The position numbers and the translations under genes were made by a program. A stretch of 64,000 nucleotides of DNA from CAVVEQ01 sp963747315 (lineage in GTDB: Bacteria; Chloroflexota; Anaerolineae; Anaerolineales; Anaerolineaceae): the NCBI GenBank assembly GCA_963747315.1, contig CAVVEQ010000007.1, positions 62,001 to 126,000 on the forward strand. The letters run 5' to 3'. Under the pieces are notes generated by a model that did no database searches, was not told the DNA's origin, and saw only the letters and a program-made list of their open reading frames with translations. Below are positions 52,361 to 61,491 of this stretch, piece after piece (within the stretch, counting starts at the first letter, position 1; every line of letters begins with the position of its first letter).

Positions 52361-52394
52361 GGCGGGTAAGCTTTGCTACCCGCCGATTTTTATT
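52361..52394 (+). terminator. Hairpin with T-run after tRNA-Asn
   Basis: GGCGGGTA (52361-52368) pairs with TACCCGCC (52377-52384), followed by GATTTTTATT. The rest of 52395-52575 contains another GC-rich fragment (GTGGGTATGAGCCCGCCC) but no gene I can support. Confidence 0.6.
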
Positions 52395-52575
52395 ATTTGG
52401 TGGGTATGAGCCCGCCCAACGATTTCCTGGTGCTATACTGGTACTGACAATTCTCACCTACCGGATACCCCATGGACACAAATGAATATCGCAGGATCAA
52501 CTACCCTCCTATTCGGTAATTCACCGCGAATATGGGAAGGATCAGCCGGGAAAAGGAATTCATTAATTAGGCGAA

Positions 52576-52620
52576 GGGGTTTGATGCCGGTCGCGCGACC
52601 GGTGACCGACAAGCGATAAT
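52576..52620. repeat. Short dispersed inverted-repeat element, copy A
   Basis: It contains the perfect palindrome CCGGTCGCGCGACCGG, preceded by GGGGTTTGATG and followed by TGACCGACAAGCGATAAT. It directly precedes the AT-rich acetyltransferase gene. Confidence 0.6.
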
Positions 52621-52640
52621 CAGGATTTATGGGAGGAAGC

Positions 52641-53165
52641 ATGTTCGTGGATCTGGAAACAAAACGTTTGCATTTAAAGTGCGTCGATCAAAGCGACAGG
52701 GAATTTATTTTCGAAGAATTCCAAAATGATTTTATTAATAAATATTTGTATGACCAGGAACCGATGACAGATATTAAACAAGCGGATGATCTAATTGATT
52801 TTTATAATATGAAGGAGCCAAGAAATCAAAACAGATGGGTACTGATAAACAACCTTGAAAATATCAAAATGGGCACTTGCGGGTTCCACGTTTGGGATAG
52901 AGAAAAGAATAAAGTTGAAATAGGTTTTGAGCTGATGCAGCAGTACACCGGGAAAGGTTATATGACGGAAGCCGTGGAGGCGATTATTAAATTTGCACGA
53001 ACGGAAATGAAAGTAAATAAGATAATTGCCATTGTGTATATCGAAAATCGGAATTGCAAAAGATTATTGGAAAAGTTCGGATTCATCATTGTTGGTAAGG
53101 AAGAATGTAAATTTCGGGAAAGTATGTATTTACATGATATTTATGAATTGGAGTTAATGAAGTGA
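52641..53165 (+). CDS. AT-rich GNAT acetyltransferase (RimJ/RimL type)
   Basis: 174 residues from the ATG at 52641 (GGGAGG 5 nt upstream; an earlier in-frame ATG at 52629 overlaps that site). The motif FELMQQYTGKGYMTEAVEAI is the acetyl-CoA-binding loop of GNAT (QxxGxG/A), and ENRNCKRLLEKFGF is the standard C-terminal motif. The gene is far more AT-rich than its surroundings and is flanked by two copies of a short inverted-repeat element (52576 and 53167), suggesting acquisition as a single-gene unit. Confidence 0.85.
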   Translation: MFVDLETKRLHLKCVDQSDREFIFEEFQNDFINKYLYDQEPMTDIKQADDLIDFYNMKEPRNQNRWVLINNLENIKMGTCGFHVWDREKNKVEIGFELMQQYTGKGYMTEAVEAIIKFARTEMKVNKIIAIVYIENRNCKRLLEKFGFIIVGKEECKFRESMYLHDIYELELMK

Positions 53166-53166
53166 A

Positions 53167-53210
53167 GGGTTTTGATGTCGGTCACGAAAACGGTGACCAA
53201 CTTACGATTT
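53167..53210. repeat. Short dispersed inverted-repeat element, copy B
   Basis: GGTCAC and GTGACC form the arms around GAAAACG, preceded by GGGTTTTGATGTC and followed by AACTTACGATTT. It begins 1 bp after the acetyltransferase stop, in the same orientation as copy A. Confidence 0.6.
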
Positions 53211-53254
53211 TCCAAATGAATAATCGTATTTGATATATCTTCAGGAGGTTCGTT

Positions 53255-53476
53255 ATGTCTGACGACAATTCATCAAAACCCGTGCGCGTGGATGCCGGCA
53301 TGGGCATCATCTGGTTCATCGGCTGGATGTTCACCATCGCCTTCGCCAAGCTGCTCTGGTGGGAGGCCATCCTCGGGCTGATCATCTGGCCCTACTACCT
53401 CGGCCTGGCTGTCGCGCTAGCCCCGCCCTGCTCCCCGCAGGGGGTGATGGGAGACTGGGGGGTTCCTGGCGTATAA
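53255..53476 (+). CDS. Small membrane protein
   Basis: 73 residues as read; AGGAGG precedes the start. One amphipathic or membrane region, GMGIIWFIGWMFTIAFAKLL then ILGLIIWPYYLGLAVAL, gives two hydrophobic segments. The last 20 residues (PPCSPQGVMGDWGVPGV) lie in a GC-rich run and look like a frame artefact, so the true end may be near residue 55-60. The function is unknown; such short two-segment proteins are common in this phylum. Confidence 0.5.
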   Translation: MSDDNSSKPVRVDAGMGIIWFIGWMFTIAFAKLLWWEAILGLIIWPYYLGLAVALAPPCSPQGVMGDWGVPGV

Positions 53477-53551
53477 TATTCCTCCACGGTCCTGCTCTCC
53501 CCGCGGGCGGTAAGCTCCCTGCCAGGTGGGCCAGGATCGGATCGAAAAGCC

Positions 53552-54318
53552 ATGCCCCCCGCCAAACCCGCCGATTCCCACCGACCGCTGCTCCTTTCCC
53601 CCACCCGCACTGCCATGCTTGCTGGGCTGTATCGCCCTGGGGCTGGCGCTTGCCAGTACGTATCGTAAAGGTTCTACTGCGGTTTTCCACAGCCGAAGGC
53701 TGCCTGGACTGGTGAGATTCCTCGACATGGATAAGGAACGCAACCTGCCCACCTTTTTCAGCGTCGGGCTTTTGGCGCTTTCCGCCTTGTTGCTCTTCCT
53801 GATCTCCCGGTTGAACAAGGGCAAACCCAACGGCGGCTACGGGTATTGGCTGGCTCTGGCCATCTGTTTTCTGCTCATGACCTATGATGAGGCCTTCTCG
53901 GTGCATGAGCCCCTCGAGCCGCCCCGTTCAGCGGATGCTGGGTTGGCAGGAATTCGGGTTTTTCTATTACGCCTGGATCATCCCGGGCATGCTGTTGGTG
54001 GCAGTTTTCGCGCTGGTCTTCCTGCGCTTCTGGTGGAACCTGCCCCGCCGAACACGCTGGATCTTCCTGCTGGCGGCAGGGCTCTATCTCCTCGGCTCCA
54101 TCGGCTTCGAGATGCTCGGCGGCCGCTACGCCGAGTTCCGCTCGACAACGAACCTCACCTATTCCCTCATCACTTTATTCGAAGAATCCCTCGAGATGGC
54201 TGGAATTATTCTGTTCATCTGGGGGTTGCTGATCCACCTGCAGGAGCAGTTCCCCCTCGTGACCCTGCGCTTTGCGGATCCCGCCGGGGATGCCCCGGGC
54301 GCAGATCCCCAACCCTGA
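53552..54318 (+). pseudogene. Multi-pass membrane protein, frameshifted
   Basis: The likely start is MPPAKPADSHRPLLLSPTRT at 53552. An indel near 53630 moves to IALGLALASTYRKGST, and FFSVGLLALSALLLFLI and YWLALAICFLLMTYDEAFSV follow. A second indel near 53920 moves to MLGWQEFGFFYYAWIIPGM. Further segments and a polar tail end at 54318. Rejoined, there are about 255 residues and six to seven hydrophobic segments. The sequence LMTYDEAFSVHE has acidic and histidine residues at a membrane edge. I do not recognise the family. It lies 16 bp before ldh on the same strand. Confidence 0.55.
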
Positions 54319-54334
54319 AAGGCGGCAAAAGGCC

Positions 54335-55298
54335 ATGACTGATTCATCCTATGACCTCAAACCTCACAAGATCGCCATCATTGGCAGCGGCAAAGTGGGC
54401 ACCACCTTTGCCTATGCCCTGCTCCTCTCCGGGCAGGTGGGCGAGATCGTCCTAATCGACGTGGATAAGCAGCGCACCGAGGGCGAGGTGATGGACCTGG
54501 GCGACGCGGTGCCCCTCACGCACCCAACCCGCATCCTCCAGGGGGATTACCCCGATTGCGCCGGCGCCGACGTGGTGGTCATCACCGCCGGGGCATCCCA
54601 GAAGCCGGGCGAAACCCGCCTGGACCTGCTCAAACGCAACACCGCCATCTTCGCCGGCATCATCCCGCAAATTCTGCGCCATAACCCCCAGCCGCTGATC
54701 CTCAACGCCACCAACCCGGTGGATATCCTCAGCTACGCCGCCTGGAAGCTCTCCGGCCTGCCTGCCCAGCGGGTGATCGGCTCCGGCACCATCTTGGATA
54801 CTGCCCGCTTCCGCGCCGCGCTCTCTCAACGCTTCAACCTGGATGCGCGCAGCGTGCACGCCTACATCATCGGCGAGCATGGCGATTCGGAGGTGGCCGT
54901 GTGGAGCTCGGCCAACATCGCCGGCATCCCCCTGGTGGATTACTGCCAAGAGGTGAAGGGCGAGGTGTGCGAAGAGGACCGCGCGCGGATCAGCGAACAG
55001 GTGCGGAACTGCCGCCTACGAGATCATCTCGCGCAAGGGCGCCACCTTCTACGCCGTGGCGGTGGGTCTGCTGCGCATCGTGGAAAGCATCCTGCGCGAC
55101 CAGCACTCCGTTCTTTCCGTATCCAACCTCGTCCCGGGCTACTACGGCATCGAGGATGTTTATCTCAGCCTGCCCTCGGTGGTGGGACGCACCGGCGTGG
55201 AGCGTATATTGCCCATCACCCTGGATGATACCGAGCTGGCCGCCCTGCGCCGCTCGGCAGAGGTGATGCAGGAGAATATCCGCCAGTTGGAACTTTGA
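54335..55298 (+). pseudogene. ldh: L-lactate dehydrogenase, one frameshift
   Basis: The Rossmann start has IAIIGSGKVGTTFAYALLLS (GxGxxG). The substrate loop ITAGASQKPGETRLDLL carries Gln at the position that separates lactate (Gln) from malate (Arg) dehydrogenases. NATNPVDI and the catalytic His in GEHGDSEVAVW are present. The frame breaks near 55010 (ISEQVRNC | YEIISRKGATFYAVAVGLLR), and the C-terminus ends ENIRQLEL at 55298. Rejoined, about 320 residues. It reduces pyruvate to L-lactate with NADH. The indel lies in a GC-rich run and is probably a sequencing error. Confidence 0.88.
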
Positions 55299-55319
55299 TA
55301 AGGAATCGAAGGGTCAACA

Positions 55320-56349
55320 TGTCAGAAAATCAAGAGGAATACTTCCGCCGGTTATCCAATAATGAATTAACCGATATCACCATTAATAATATATGTAGTT
55401 ATTTATTCAGTGTCGGATTTAAAGTTGGAGGCAATTCCTCCTGAAGTAATAAAACCTTCGGGAGAAGTAAAAATAACAGAGTATCTCTCTAGGTTGAAAC
55501 TCTTTATCGTCCGAGGAAATCCAAGCTGGGAAGGATTGGCGATATGTTTTCCCGGCAGCGCGAGCGACATGGCCATCAGTAACGTTGGCACTGTTTATCT
55601 TCGGATGATACTCTATCCAATTCTCGACCTCCTTCAACGAATTAGGATTAAGGAAAACAAAGAAAACGGTTTTCCCTGTGTTTACTTTATTGGCGAACGG
55701 TTTTCTCAGGTTTTTCTACGCAAGTTTTCCCTCCTCGACCAAATCGTACCGCATGTGATCGTTTTATCTGGTGATCTCTATAAAAGTACTTTGTCAAAAC
55801 AGAGTTCTCCTCAATCAAAAGGAGATTCCCGAAGGGAATCTTGGGTCCAGATGAAGTTATGTAATATGCTTGAAACTCGCGAGGGTTTAGTAATACCATC
55901 TAAATCTAAACCGTTTATAGCGGGTTTGGTTGCGCGCGAATTACCATGCTCGGAAGGAACTGATAATCCAGAGAGATTGGATATCCTTACATATGATAGA
56001 AAGGACCATTCACTTGTTGCATTTGAAATTAAAAGGACCGGAAGCTTCCAGACTTGAGTCCGAAAACTTGTTCCTACAAGGTATGGAACATAGGAATTGG
56101 CTTGAAAAAAATAAAATGGCGGTAAAGCTGCTTTTTGATAATGGTCCGCGAGGAAGAAGAATAAACACTAAAAAAAGAGTCCGATTGGTTTTAGGGCTGT
56201 TTTCCGATCATATTCCGCAATTATTTATTAAATTGAAAGAACAAGCATGTAAAGAAGATAAATACCTCTATGTGGATATTGTTAACTTGAGGGTAGTCAA
56301 GGATATAGATGGAAAGGAAATGGTGAGATTGAATAAACTAGAAGAATAA
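55320..56349 (+). pseudogene. AT-rich PD-(D/E)XK nuclease-like protein, two frameshifts
   Basis: It begins MSENQEEYFRRLSNNELTD at 55320. An indel near 55410 joins it to LEAIPPEVIKPSGEVKITEY. A second near 56035 joins AFEIK to GPEASRLESENLFLQGMEHR. The stretch ERLDILTYDRKDHSLVAFEI, then K, followed by GPEAS, fits the core of the PD-(D/E)XK nuclease fold (Asp, then E-x-K on the next strand). Rejoined length is about 342 residues. Base composition is AT-rich compared with ldh upstream, suggesting horizontal origin, perhaps a restriction-like or defence function. Assignment rests on the motif alone. Confidence 0.5.
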
Positions 56350-56449
56350 CCATTTTTTCTAATCCAGAATAATGCTAAAAACGTGAGTTCTCATATCAAT
56401 TTCCGTTTCCCCCTATAATATGTAGATCAATGGCATTGAGGGGTTTTCA

Positions 56450-57993
56450 TTGAAAAAGGATCTGAAATTCCCGGTCATATTCATCCTTGTCCTGCTCGGA
56501 GGATTTCTGCTCCGCCGGGCGTTCTTCGCCGCGAGCGAATTTCCCCTCCACGATGGCGGGTTGTTCTACGTCATGATCGGAGACCTGATCCGCAACGGGT
56601 TCCAGCTGCCGCTCACCAGCAGCTACAACGCCGCCTCCATCCCCTTCCTCTACCCGCCGCTGGGGCTCTACATAACGGGCTGGATCGAAACCGCCTTCGG
56701 CGCCGACCGGCTGCAGCTCTTCCGTTGGTTACCCCTGTTGCTTTCCACGGCAGCCATCCCTGCCTTCTACCTCCTGGCGCGTGAGACCCTGAAAGAAAAA
56801 TGGCCGAGCCTGGCGGCAATGGCCATCTTCTCCGTCCTGCCGATGAGCTACACCTGGGTGATCATGGGCGGCGGGGTCACGCGTGCCTTTGGCGAAGTGC
56901 TCTGCATCCTGGCACTGGCCTTCGTGTTCCGCTTTCTGCGCACCTCCCGGTGGCTGGAAGGCGTTGCCGCGGTGCTGTTTTGCGGCCTGACAGTGCTCTC
57001 GCATCCGGAATGGGCCTGGTTCCTGTTCTATTCGGTCGCGCTCATCTGCCTGGCAGCGGTGATCCGCAGAGCCGCGCAGGGGGATTGATCCTTTCCGCGG
57101 CGATCCTGCTGGGCACGCTGCTGGTGGTTTCCCCCTGGCTCATCGGCGTCCTCCGCGTGCACGGCGGATCGATCAGCCTGCCGCTGCAAGATTCCGGTTT
57201 CAACCGCGGGGGGGATATCGCCAGGCTGATCACCCTGGATTGGTCCAACGAGCCATTCTTCCCGTTTATTACCCTTTTTGGCATTATCGGGGTGGTGATC
57301 TCGCTCATCCGAAAGCAATACCTCCTGCCAATCTGGCTGCTGATGGTCTTCATCCTGCAGGGGCGGGCTGCCGACCAGAAGGCGGTCATTCCGTTGGCAC
57401 TGCTCGGCGGGTTGGGCCTGGCCGCGGCTTATGAATTCATCCGCGCCAGGTGGCCAGCCTGGGAGGAGAAGAAAATCGCTTATATCGCCGGCGTGCTGAT
57501 TTACGGATTTCTTTTCCTGAATTCCTATCTCTATACCAACGAGTTGATCAAGCCCTTTCCGGCAGGGTTCGACCAGGGAGTGGCGTGGATCAAAGACGAG
57601 ACTCCCCCCGAATCCACCTTCCTGGTGATCTCCGGCGAAACCTGGGAGAGGGATAAATATTCAGAATGGATCGCCGCCCTCACCGGCTGGCGAAGCGCCA
57701 CCGTGGTGCAGGGGTATGAATGGCTGCCGGGGTTCTCTGAACGCATCAGCCGCTACGACCAGGTCAACCTGGAATACGCGCGGGGGATCAACAGTTTTCT
57801 CCGGTGGGCGCAGGCGAACGATCTGACCGCCGACTACCTGGTGCTTCCCAGGTGGCAGAATTACGGTTCGGGGAATTATTTCCAGAAGCCCGCCCTGCAC
57901 TGGGAGGATTGGTCCGCCCACCCTGGGGCAACAGTGGTTTTTGAAAATGACGCGCTTTTAATCGTTGACCTTTCGAATATTTCGAATCCTTGA
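56450..57993 (+). pseudogene. Multi-pass glycosyltransferase-like membrane protein, one frameshift
   Basis: It starts at a TTG (56450). About 10 hydrophobic segments. The first luminal loop carries EFPLHDGGLFYVMIGD, with the acidic residue pattern after TM1 typical of GT-C fold (PMT/ArnT-like) transferases. The frame breaks near 57070-57080 (AVIRRAAQ | AGGLILSAAILLG) and continues to VDLSNISNP at 57993. Rejoined, about 513 residues. Relatives are annotated as glycosyltransferase family 39 or hypothetical. It precedes the YdcZ-like gene by 17 bp on the same strand. Confidence 0.7.
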
Positions 57994-58010
57994 ATTAGTC
58001 GAGGTCCCCC

Positions 58011-58469
58011 ATGAAATCTACCATCCTCTTCGGCGTGCTGGCTGCCCTGGCCACCGGGGCTGCCATAGGCACCCAGTCCACCATCAGCTCGCGCATCGGC
58101 GCTGTCATCGGGCCGTTCCGCACAGGCATGCTGGTCAATTTCGTGGGAGGCATCCTGGCCGGGTTGCTGCTGCTGGGTTTCACCATTTTCCAGGGCCGCA
58201 GCGTATGGGGGATCCCCTCCTCTGTTGTCGGGCTGCTCCTCATCGGCAGTGCGCTGGGGATCGTCATCATCACCGGGGTTTCCTTCTCGCTGCAGCTCAC
58301 GGGCGTGGCTGCCGGGCTGGCCACCATCATCCTGGGTCAGATGACCGCTTCATTGATCATCGACGCGAAGGGCTGGGGGGCAACTGCAGCCATCCCGGTC
58401 ACTTTGCCGCGGGTGCTGGGGTTGGCGGCCATCGCACTCGGGGTTTTCCTCATGCTTCCGCGTAAATGA
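58011..58469 (+). CDS. DMT-family transporter, YdcZ/DUF606 type
   Basis: 152 residues with five hydrophobic segments (about 2-20, 37-58, 67-84, 87-107, 129-147), length and topology of the DUF606 branch of the drug/metabolite transporter superfamily. The N-terminus GVLAALATGAAIGTQSTISS, then RIG, matches the pattern of a paired-domain half transporter (as YdcZ), often encoded in pairs; no second copy is adjacent. The stop overlaps the next start by 4 bp (ATGA). Confidence 0.82.
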   Translation: MKSTILFGVLAALATGAAIGTQSTISSRIGAVIGPFRTGMLVNFVGGILAGLLLLGFTIFQGRSVWGIPSSVVGLLLIGSALGIVIITGVSFSLQLTGVAAGLATIILGQMTASLIIDAKGWGATAAIPVTLPRVLGLAAIALGVFLMLPRK

Positions 58470-59008
58470 ACCACTACCGGATGATTCCTCTGCTTATCCT
58501 GATCCTGATCCTCCTGGCGGTTTTGTGGTCCTGCTGCTGCTGCCGGCGCTCAGCGGGCAACCCTGGGTGCCCGCGAGGGACGAACGGATCCATAGGGCAT
58601 TGGAACTGGCAGGGTCTGAAACCCGGGCAAAAGCTTCACGACCTCGGGTCGGGGGACGGGCGGGTGCTGATCGCTGCGGCGCGGGATTTCGGTGCCCGGG
58701 CGGTGGGGGTGGAGCTCAGCCCGCTGCTTTTTGCTCTGGCGTGGGTCAAGATTCGGGTACAACGACTTCATTCAAATATCAGATTGCGTTGTGGATCCTA
58801 TTTCCAGGCGGATATCCGGGATGCGGATGTGGTTTACCTTTATCTCACCCACGGGAACGCCAACCGCCTGCGGTCCAAACTTGAGTTGGAGATGAAACCC
58901 GGCTCCCGGGTGGTGAGTGTTTCAGCGGACCTGGAGGGTTGGCAAGTACAGCGAATGGACCGCGATCATCTAATTTTTCTGTACACGATCCACCCAATCA
59001 ATAAATAG
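58466..59008 (+). CDS. Membrane-anchored SAM-dependent methyltransferase, with two compensating indels
   Basis: 180 residues as read, overlapping the previous gene by 4 bp. A membrane segment at the N-terminus is followed by the SAM-binding motif I, KLHDLGSGDGRVLIAAARDF, and VGVELSPLLFALAWVKIR. Residues about 18-50 (WSCCCCRRSAGNPGC onward) are atypical. The +1 frame there reads GGFVVLLLLPALSGQPWVPA, then RDERIHRALELAG, which is what the family shows, so two indels near 58520 and 58612 cancel each other. The substrate is unknown. Confidence 0.75.
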   Translation: MNHYRMIPLLILILILLAVLWSCCCCRRSAGNPGCPRGTNGSIGHWNWQGLKPGQKLHDLGSGDGRVLIAAARDFGARAVGVELSPLLFALAWVKIRVQRLHSNIRLRCGSYFQADIRDADVVYLYLTHGNANRLRSKLELEMKPGSRVVSVSADLEGWQVQRMDRDHLIFLYTIHPINK

Positions 59009-59021
59009 CATTTTCCGGTGT

Positions 59022-59058
59022 GGATGGAAAAAAGGCGGGCGAATCCACTCCCGCCTTT
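59022..59058 (-). terminator. Terminator of the RNHCP gene
   Basis: AAAGGCGGG (59031-59039) pairs with CCCGCCTTT (59050-59058). On the minus strand it is followed by further T residues and TTCCATCC. Confidence 0.8.
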
Positions 59059-59101
59059 CCCGCGTCAATCAATCTCTGCCTCTACCTGGATCCGGATAAA
59101 C

Positions 59102-59684
59102 TCAACCGGTATTCGGTTGCCTGCCGAAAATCTGAAAGTAGGCTGCGTCGAATCCGCTCGAATCCAGGGGCTGGATGCGCTGCCTGTTTAGCTCAGTCAG
59201 TAAATATGCCGGAAGCTCCAGGCTCCTTTCGCATAAAACGGAGAGCAGGCCGGGGTTGTCATCGGCCGCAATCCGGTTGATGCTGATCTTCCCGCACCCG
59301 GTGCAGTGGTGGATGAGCATCAGCTCTCCCAGTCCTTCCCCGGGGTAACGCTTGCTGACCTTCTTGAAGGTCAGCCCAAGCGCCACCATCCGGCTCCGGC
59401 ACGCTGCACGCGCGATCCCCTGCCTTATTCAGGTCCACGTGCAGCGATACCAGGCACACCGGGCAGTGGTTGCGGTGGACCACCCCGGAGGACTCCCTGG
59501 AGGCACTCACCCAGCTCTTACAGGAGACGCACTTAAAACCATCCTCTTCCCGTTTAATTCTGCGGGGTTTCTGTAAGCCGAAGCCTGGTTCGGGAAAACG
59601 ATCGCTCGTTCTAATTTTTTCAAACACCGTTTCATCGAAATCATCGATTTTCAAGGATCGATGGCAATAGTTCTTGTTCTTCAT
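59102..59684 (-). pseudogene. RNHCP-domain zinc-binding protein, one frameshift
   Basis: The start MKNKNYCHRSLKIDDFDETV is at 59684 (GAGG upstream). FKCVSCKSWVSASRES and VVHRNHCPVCLVSLHVDLN give the RNHCP signature with two CxxC pairs. After an indel near 59395-59410 it continues VALGLTFKKVSKRYPGEG, then LMLIHHCTGCGKISINRIAA, with another CxxC. Rejoined, about 195 residues. The family is small, bacterial and of unknown function; it probably binds zinc and nucleic acid. Its leader contains terminator-like hairpins. Confidence 0.82.
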
Positions 59685-59696
59685 TTCAGCCTCACA

Positions 59697-59735
59697 AAAC
59701 AAAAAAACCGGCACGGATGAGTTCCCGTGGCCGGT
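59697..59735 (-). terminator. Terminator-like hairpin in the RNHCP leader
   Basis: AACCGGCACGG (59705-59715) pairs with CCGTGGCCGGTT (59724-59735) with one bulged base. On the minus strand it is followed by TTTTGTTTTG and then the GAGG ribosome site and ATG. It would stop transcription just before the gene unless relieved. Confidence 0.5.
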
Positions 59736-59814
59736 TGCGATTATTTTTTGTGCTTGGATCGAGCAAACGAGGGGGATGCCCTGTGAGGATCAAGCGGGGA
59801 TGGATTCAGCCATC

Positions 59815-59852
59815 CTTAAAAACAAAACCACGGGTCATGAGCGCACCCGTGG
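59815..59852 (-). terminator. Second terminator-like hairpin upstream of the RNHCP gene
   Basis: CCACGGGT (59828-59835) pairs with ACCCGTGG (59845-59852). On the minus strand it is followed by TTTTGTTTTTAAGG. Together with the previous one it gives two similar elements 110 bp apart. Confidence 0.5.
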
Positions 59853-60177
59853 CGGAAGATTTCAGGCAGAGGGTTAAATCAAACCTGAACCTGCAGGGCT
59901 GCCCATGCGGTTATAGTCTTGAACCTGAACCTGCACCGAATCCTTGTTAAACAGAAGACAATCCTTTCACTAATTTAAACCTGCTGAATATACCATTATT
60001 GAGAAAAACCGTAAATGCTGTGTAATCCCATAATATCGCGAGAAAGACTGGAGCGCAATAATCGTACGGGAGAAATCAGGCACATTGTTGAAATCATGAA
60101 TTGGGGACAATCGATATAACCCATTCTAATTTCCATTAAAGTTATCCAGGACGTGATAGATCTTGTAATAAAAGAGA
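59853..60177. other. Non-coding stretch with repeats and a possible gene remnant
   Basis: This interval holds no convincing gene. CTGAACCTGCA-type sequence occurs twice (59883-59897 and 59921-59936) as a short direct repeat. On the minus strand near 60000-60060 a short frame reads LSRDIMGLHSIYGF, which resembles the end of a zincin-type metallopeptidase domain, but no metal-binding HExxH motif precedes it, so it is at best a remnant. Confidence 0.35.
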
Positions 60178-60213
60178 AAAGGAGATGAAGCAATTTCTGC
60201 ATTCGTCTCCTTT
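60166..60213 (-). terminator. Terminator of the lipoprotein pair
   Basis: AAAGGAGATGAAGCA (60178 on) pairs with TGCATTCGTCTCCTTT (to 60213) around ATTTC, with one wobble and a small bulge. On the minus strand it is followed by TCTCTTTTATT. Confidence 0.7.
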
Positions 60214-60252
60214 CCACCAACTACAATTTTACCACTCCTTGGTGATTATCAG

Positions 60253-61464
60253 TTATTGGCATGCTTCTTCGGGGAGCGGGACGAGCGTATAAAATTCTTC
60301 CCGGAATCCTTCTGCCCCACCTGCAGAACCATCCCCTCCGGCTTTGATCGATACGGCAATACTATCTTGATAGTTGACCGTGTAATCTCCGCTACCAGAT
60401 ACCGCGATATCCGAAATGGAACCGGAGTAGGAATAAGAACCACCCGCCTGATGAGGATGACGGCGTGAAAGTCATTGTCACTCCCCACTCCCCGAGACCG
60501 TAAATGGTTGCGTGATATCACAAGTTGTACCAGTTCCCAAAAATTCGTCAGCACCTCCGGTAATCGAATATCCTCGACATCCCGCAGCAATTTTCGCGAG
60601 CCGCTCAATTTTCCCCCAGATATCATTCATAATGGGAACATTCTCACCACGTTCGTCTACGTAAAGTCCCATTAATTGGTTCTGCCTTTCAGCCCCAAGG
60701 ATGTGTTGTATTGTTTCCCGGGCATATTTACAATCCAGTTCGGAGGCAGCAATTTCTTTTTGAAGAACTTGATCGACATATTTATCCATGGAGGATTTGA
60801 TAATTTCACCTAGTTCGGCATTCCCTTCCTGACCCAATAATTGAGCTATCCGTTCTGCCTGTAAAAGCTCCCCCAATTTATGCGTAAGCTGAGTGGATGT
60901 CTCGGTCGCTTGGCTTTCAAAGTAGCCGCCCACTCCTTATCCCCACCAGAACCAACGCCTACACCGCTGAAGCCCATCAGCTTGACTTTGATTTCGCGGC
61001 TTTTTGGGTCCACTACTGCCAGATGGTAATCCTGCCCGGTGCCTTCATAACCGAAAACGATCTGATTTTCGATGGGGATCTCTTGCCCCGGGGTTATCGT
61101 TAGCGTCAAAATTTCATTGAAAAATAATCCGGATGGTTCGAGCTGAACTGCGAACACAGACCCACTATCCAGGGGTGCGCCTTCCATAGTCTTTACCGCG
61201 GTCATGGAAATGGGGGTTTCAACCTCCAGCGCACCGGCTGGAATTTCAAGGGTATACACAGAACCATCTGTAGCGTTCAAAGTCAGCGTTCCGCCCTCGG
61301 GTGTTATGCGTTGCGCTGGTTGTATCATTCTCGTCCAGGGTAACAATCACATTGATTGGCTCCCCAGCTGTTTCTGAGCTGGAAACTTTTGGGGCAAATA
61401 ATCCGCAGGATATGGTAACAAATGCCATAACCAATAAAACGGGTAAAAATCGGATTTTTTTCAT
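60253..61464 (-). pseudogene. Lipoprotein with ZU5-like domain, several frameshifts
   Basis: The start MKKIRFLPVLLVMAFVTISC at 61464 is a lipoprotein signal. Indels near 61320, 60915 and 60470-60430 (at least four in all) break the frame. The middle TPEGGTLTLNATDGSVYTLE then IPAGALEVETPISMTAVKTM resembles a ZU5-like beta domain. Helical text follows (LGELLQAERIAQLLGQEGNA). A Ser/Gly-rich end, SYSYSGSISDIAVSGSGDYT, leads to the final VPLPEEACQ (stop at 60253). About 400 residues rejoined. It is exported; function unknown. It lies 27 bp after the other lipoprotein. Confidence 0.65.
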
Positions 61465-61491
61465 AATATCTCCTGAATGGGTTTTAAAAAT

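Noticed and set aside
52576..53210. Integron attC sites around the AT-rich acetyltransferase
   Set aside because: The flanking elements lack the GTTRRRY core and its partner, and no integrase is visible, so they are recorded only as short inverted repeats.
54335..55298. Malate dehydrogenase
   Set aside because: The substrate-loop position is Gln (GASQKPGETR), which indicates lactate specificity.
59996..60220. Metallopeptidase gene on the minus strand
   Set aside because: Only LSRDIMGLHSIYGF resembles a zincin C-terminus; there is no HExxH and the frame is short and interrupted.
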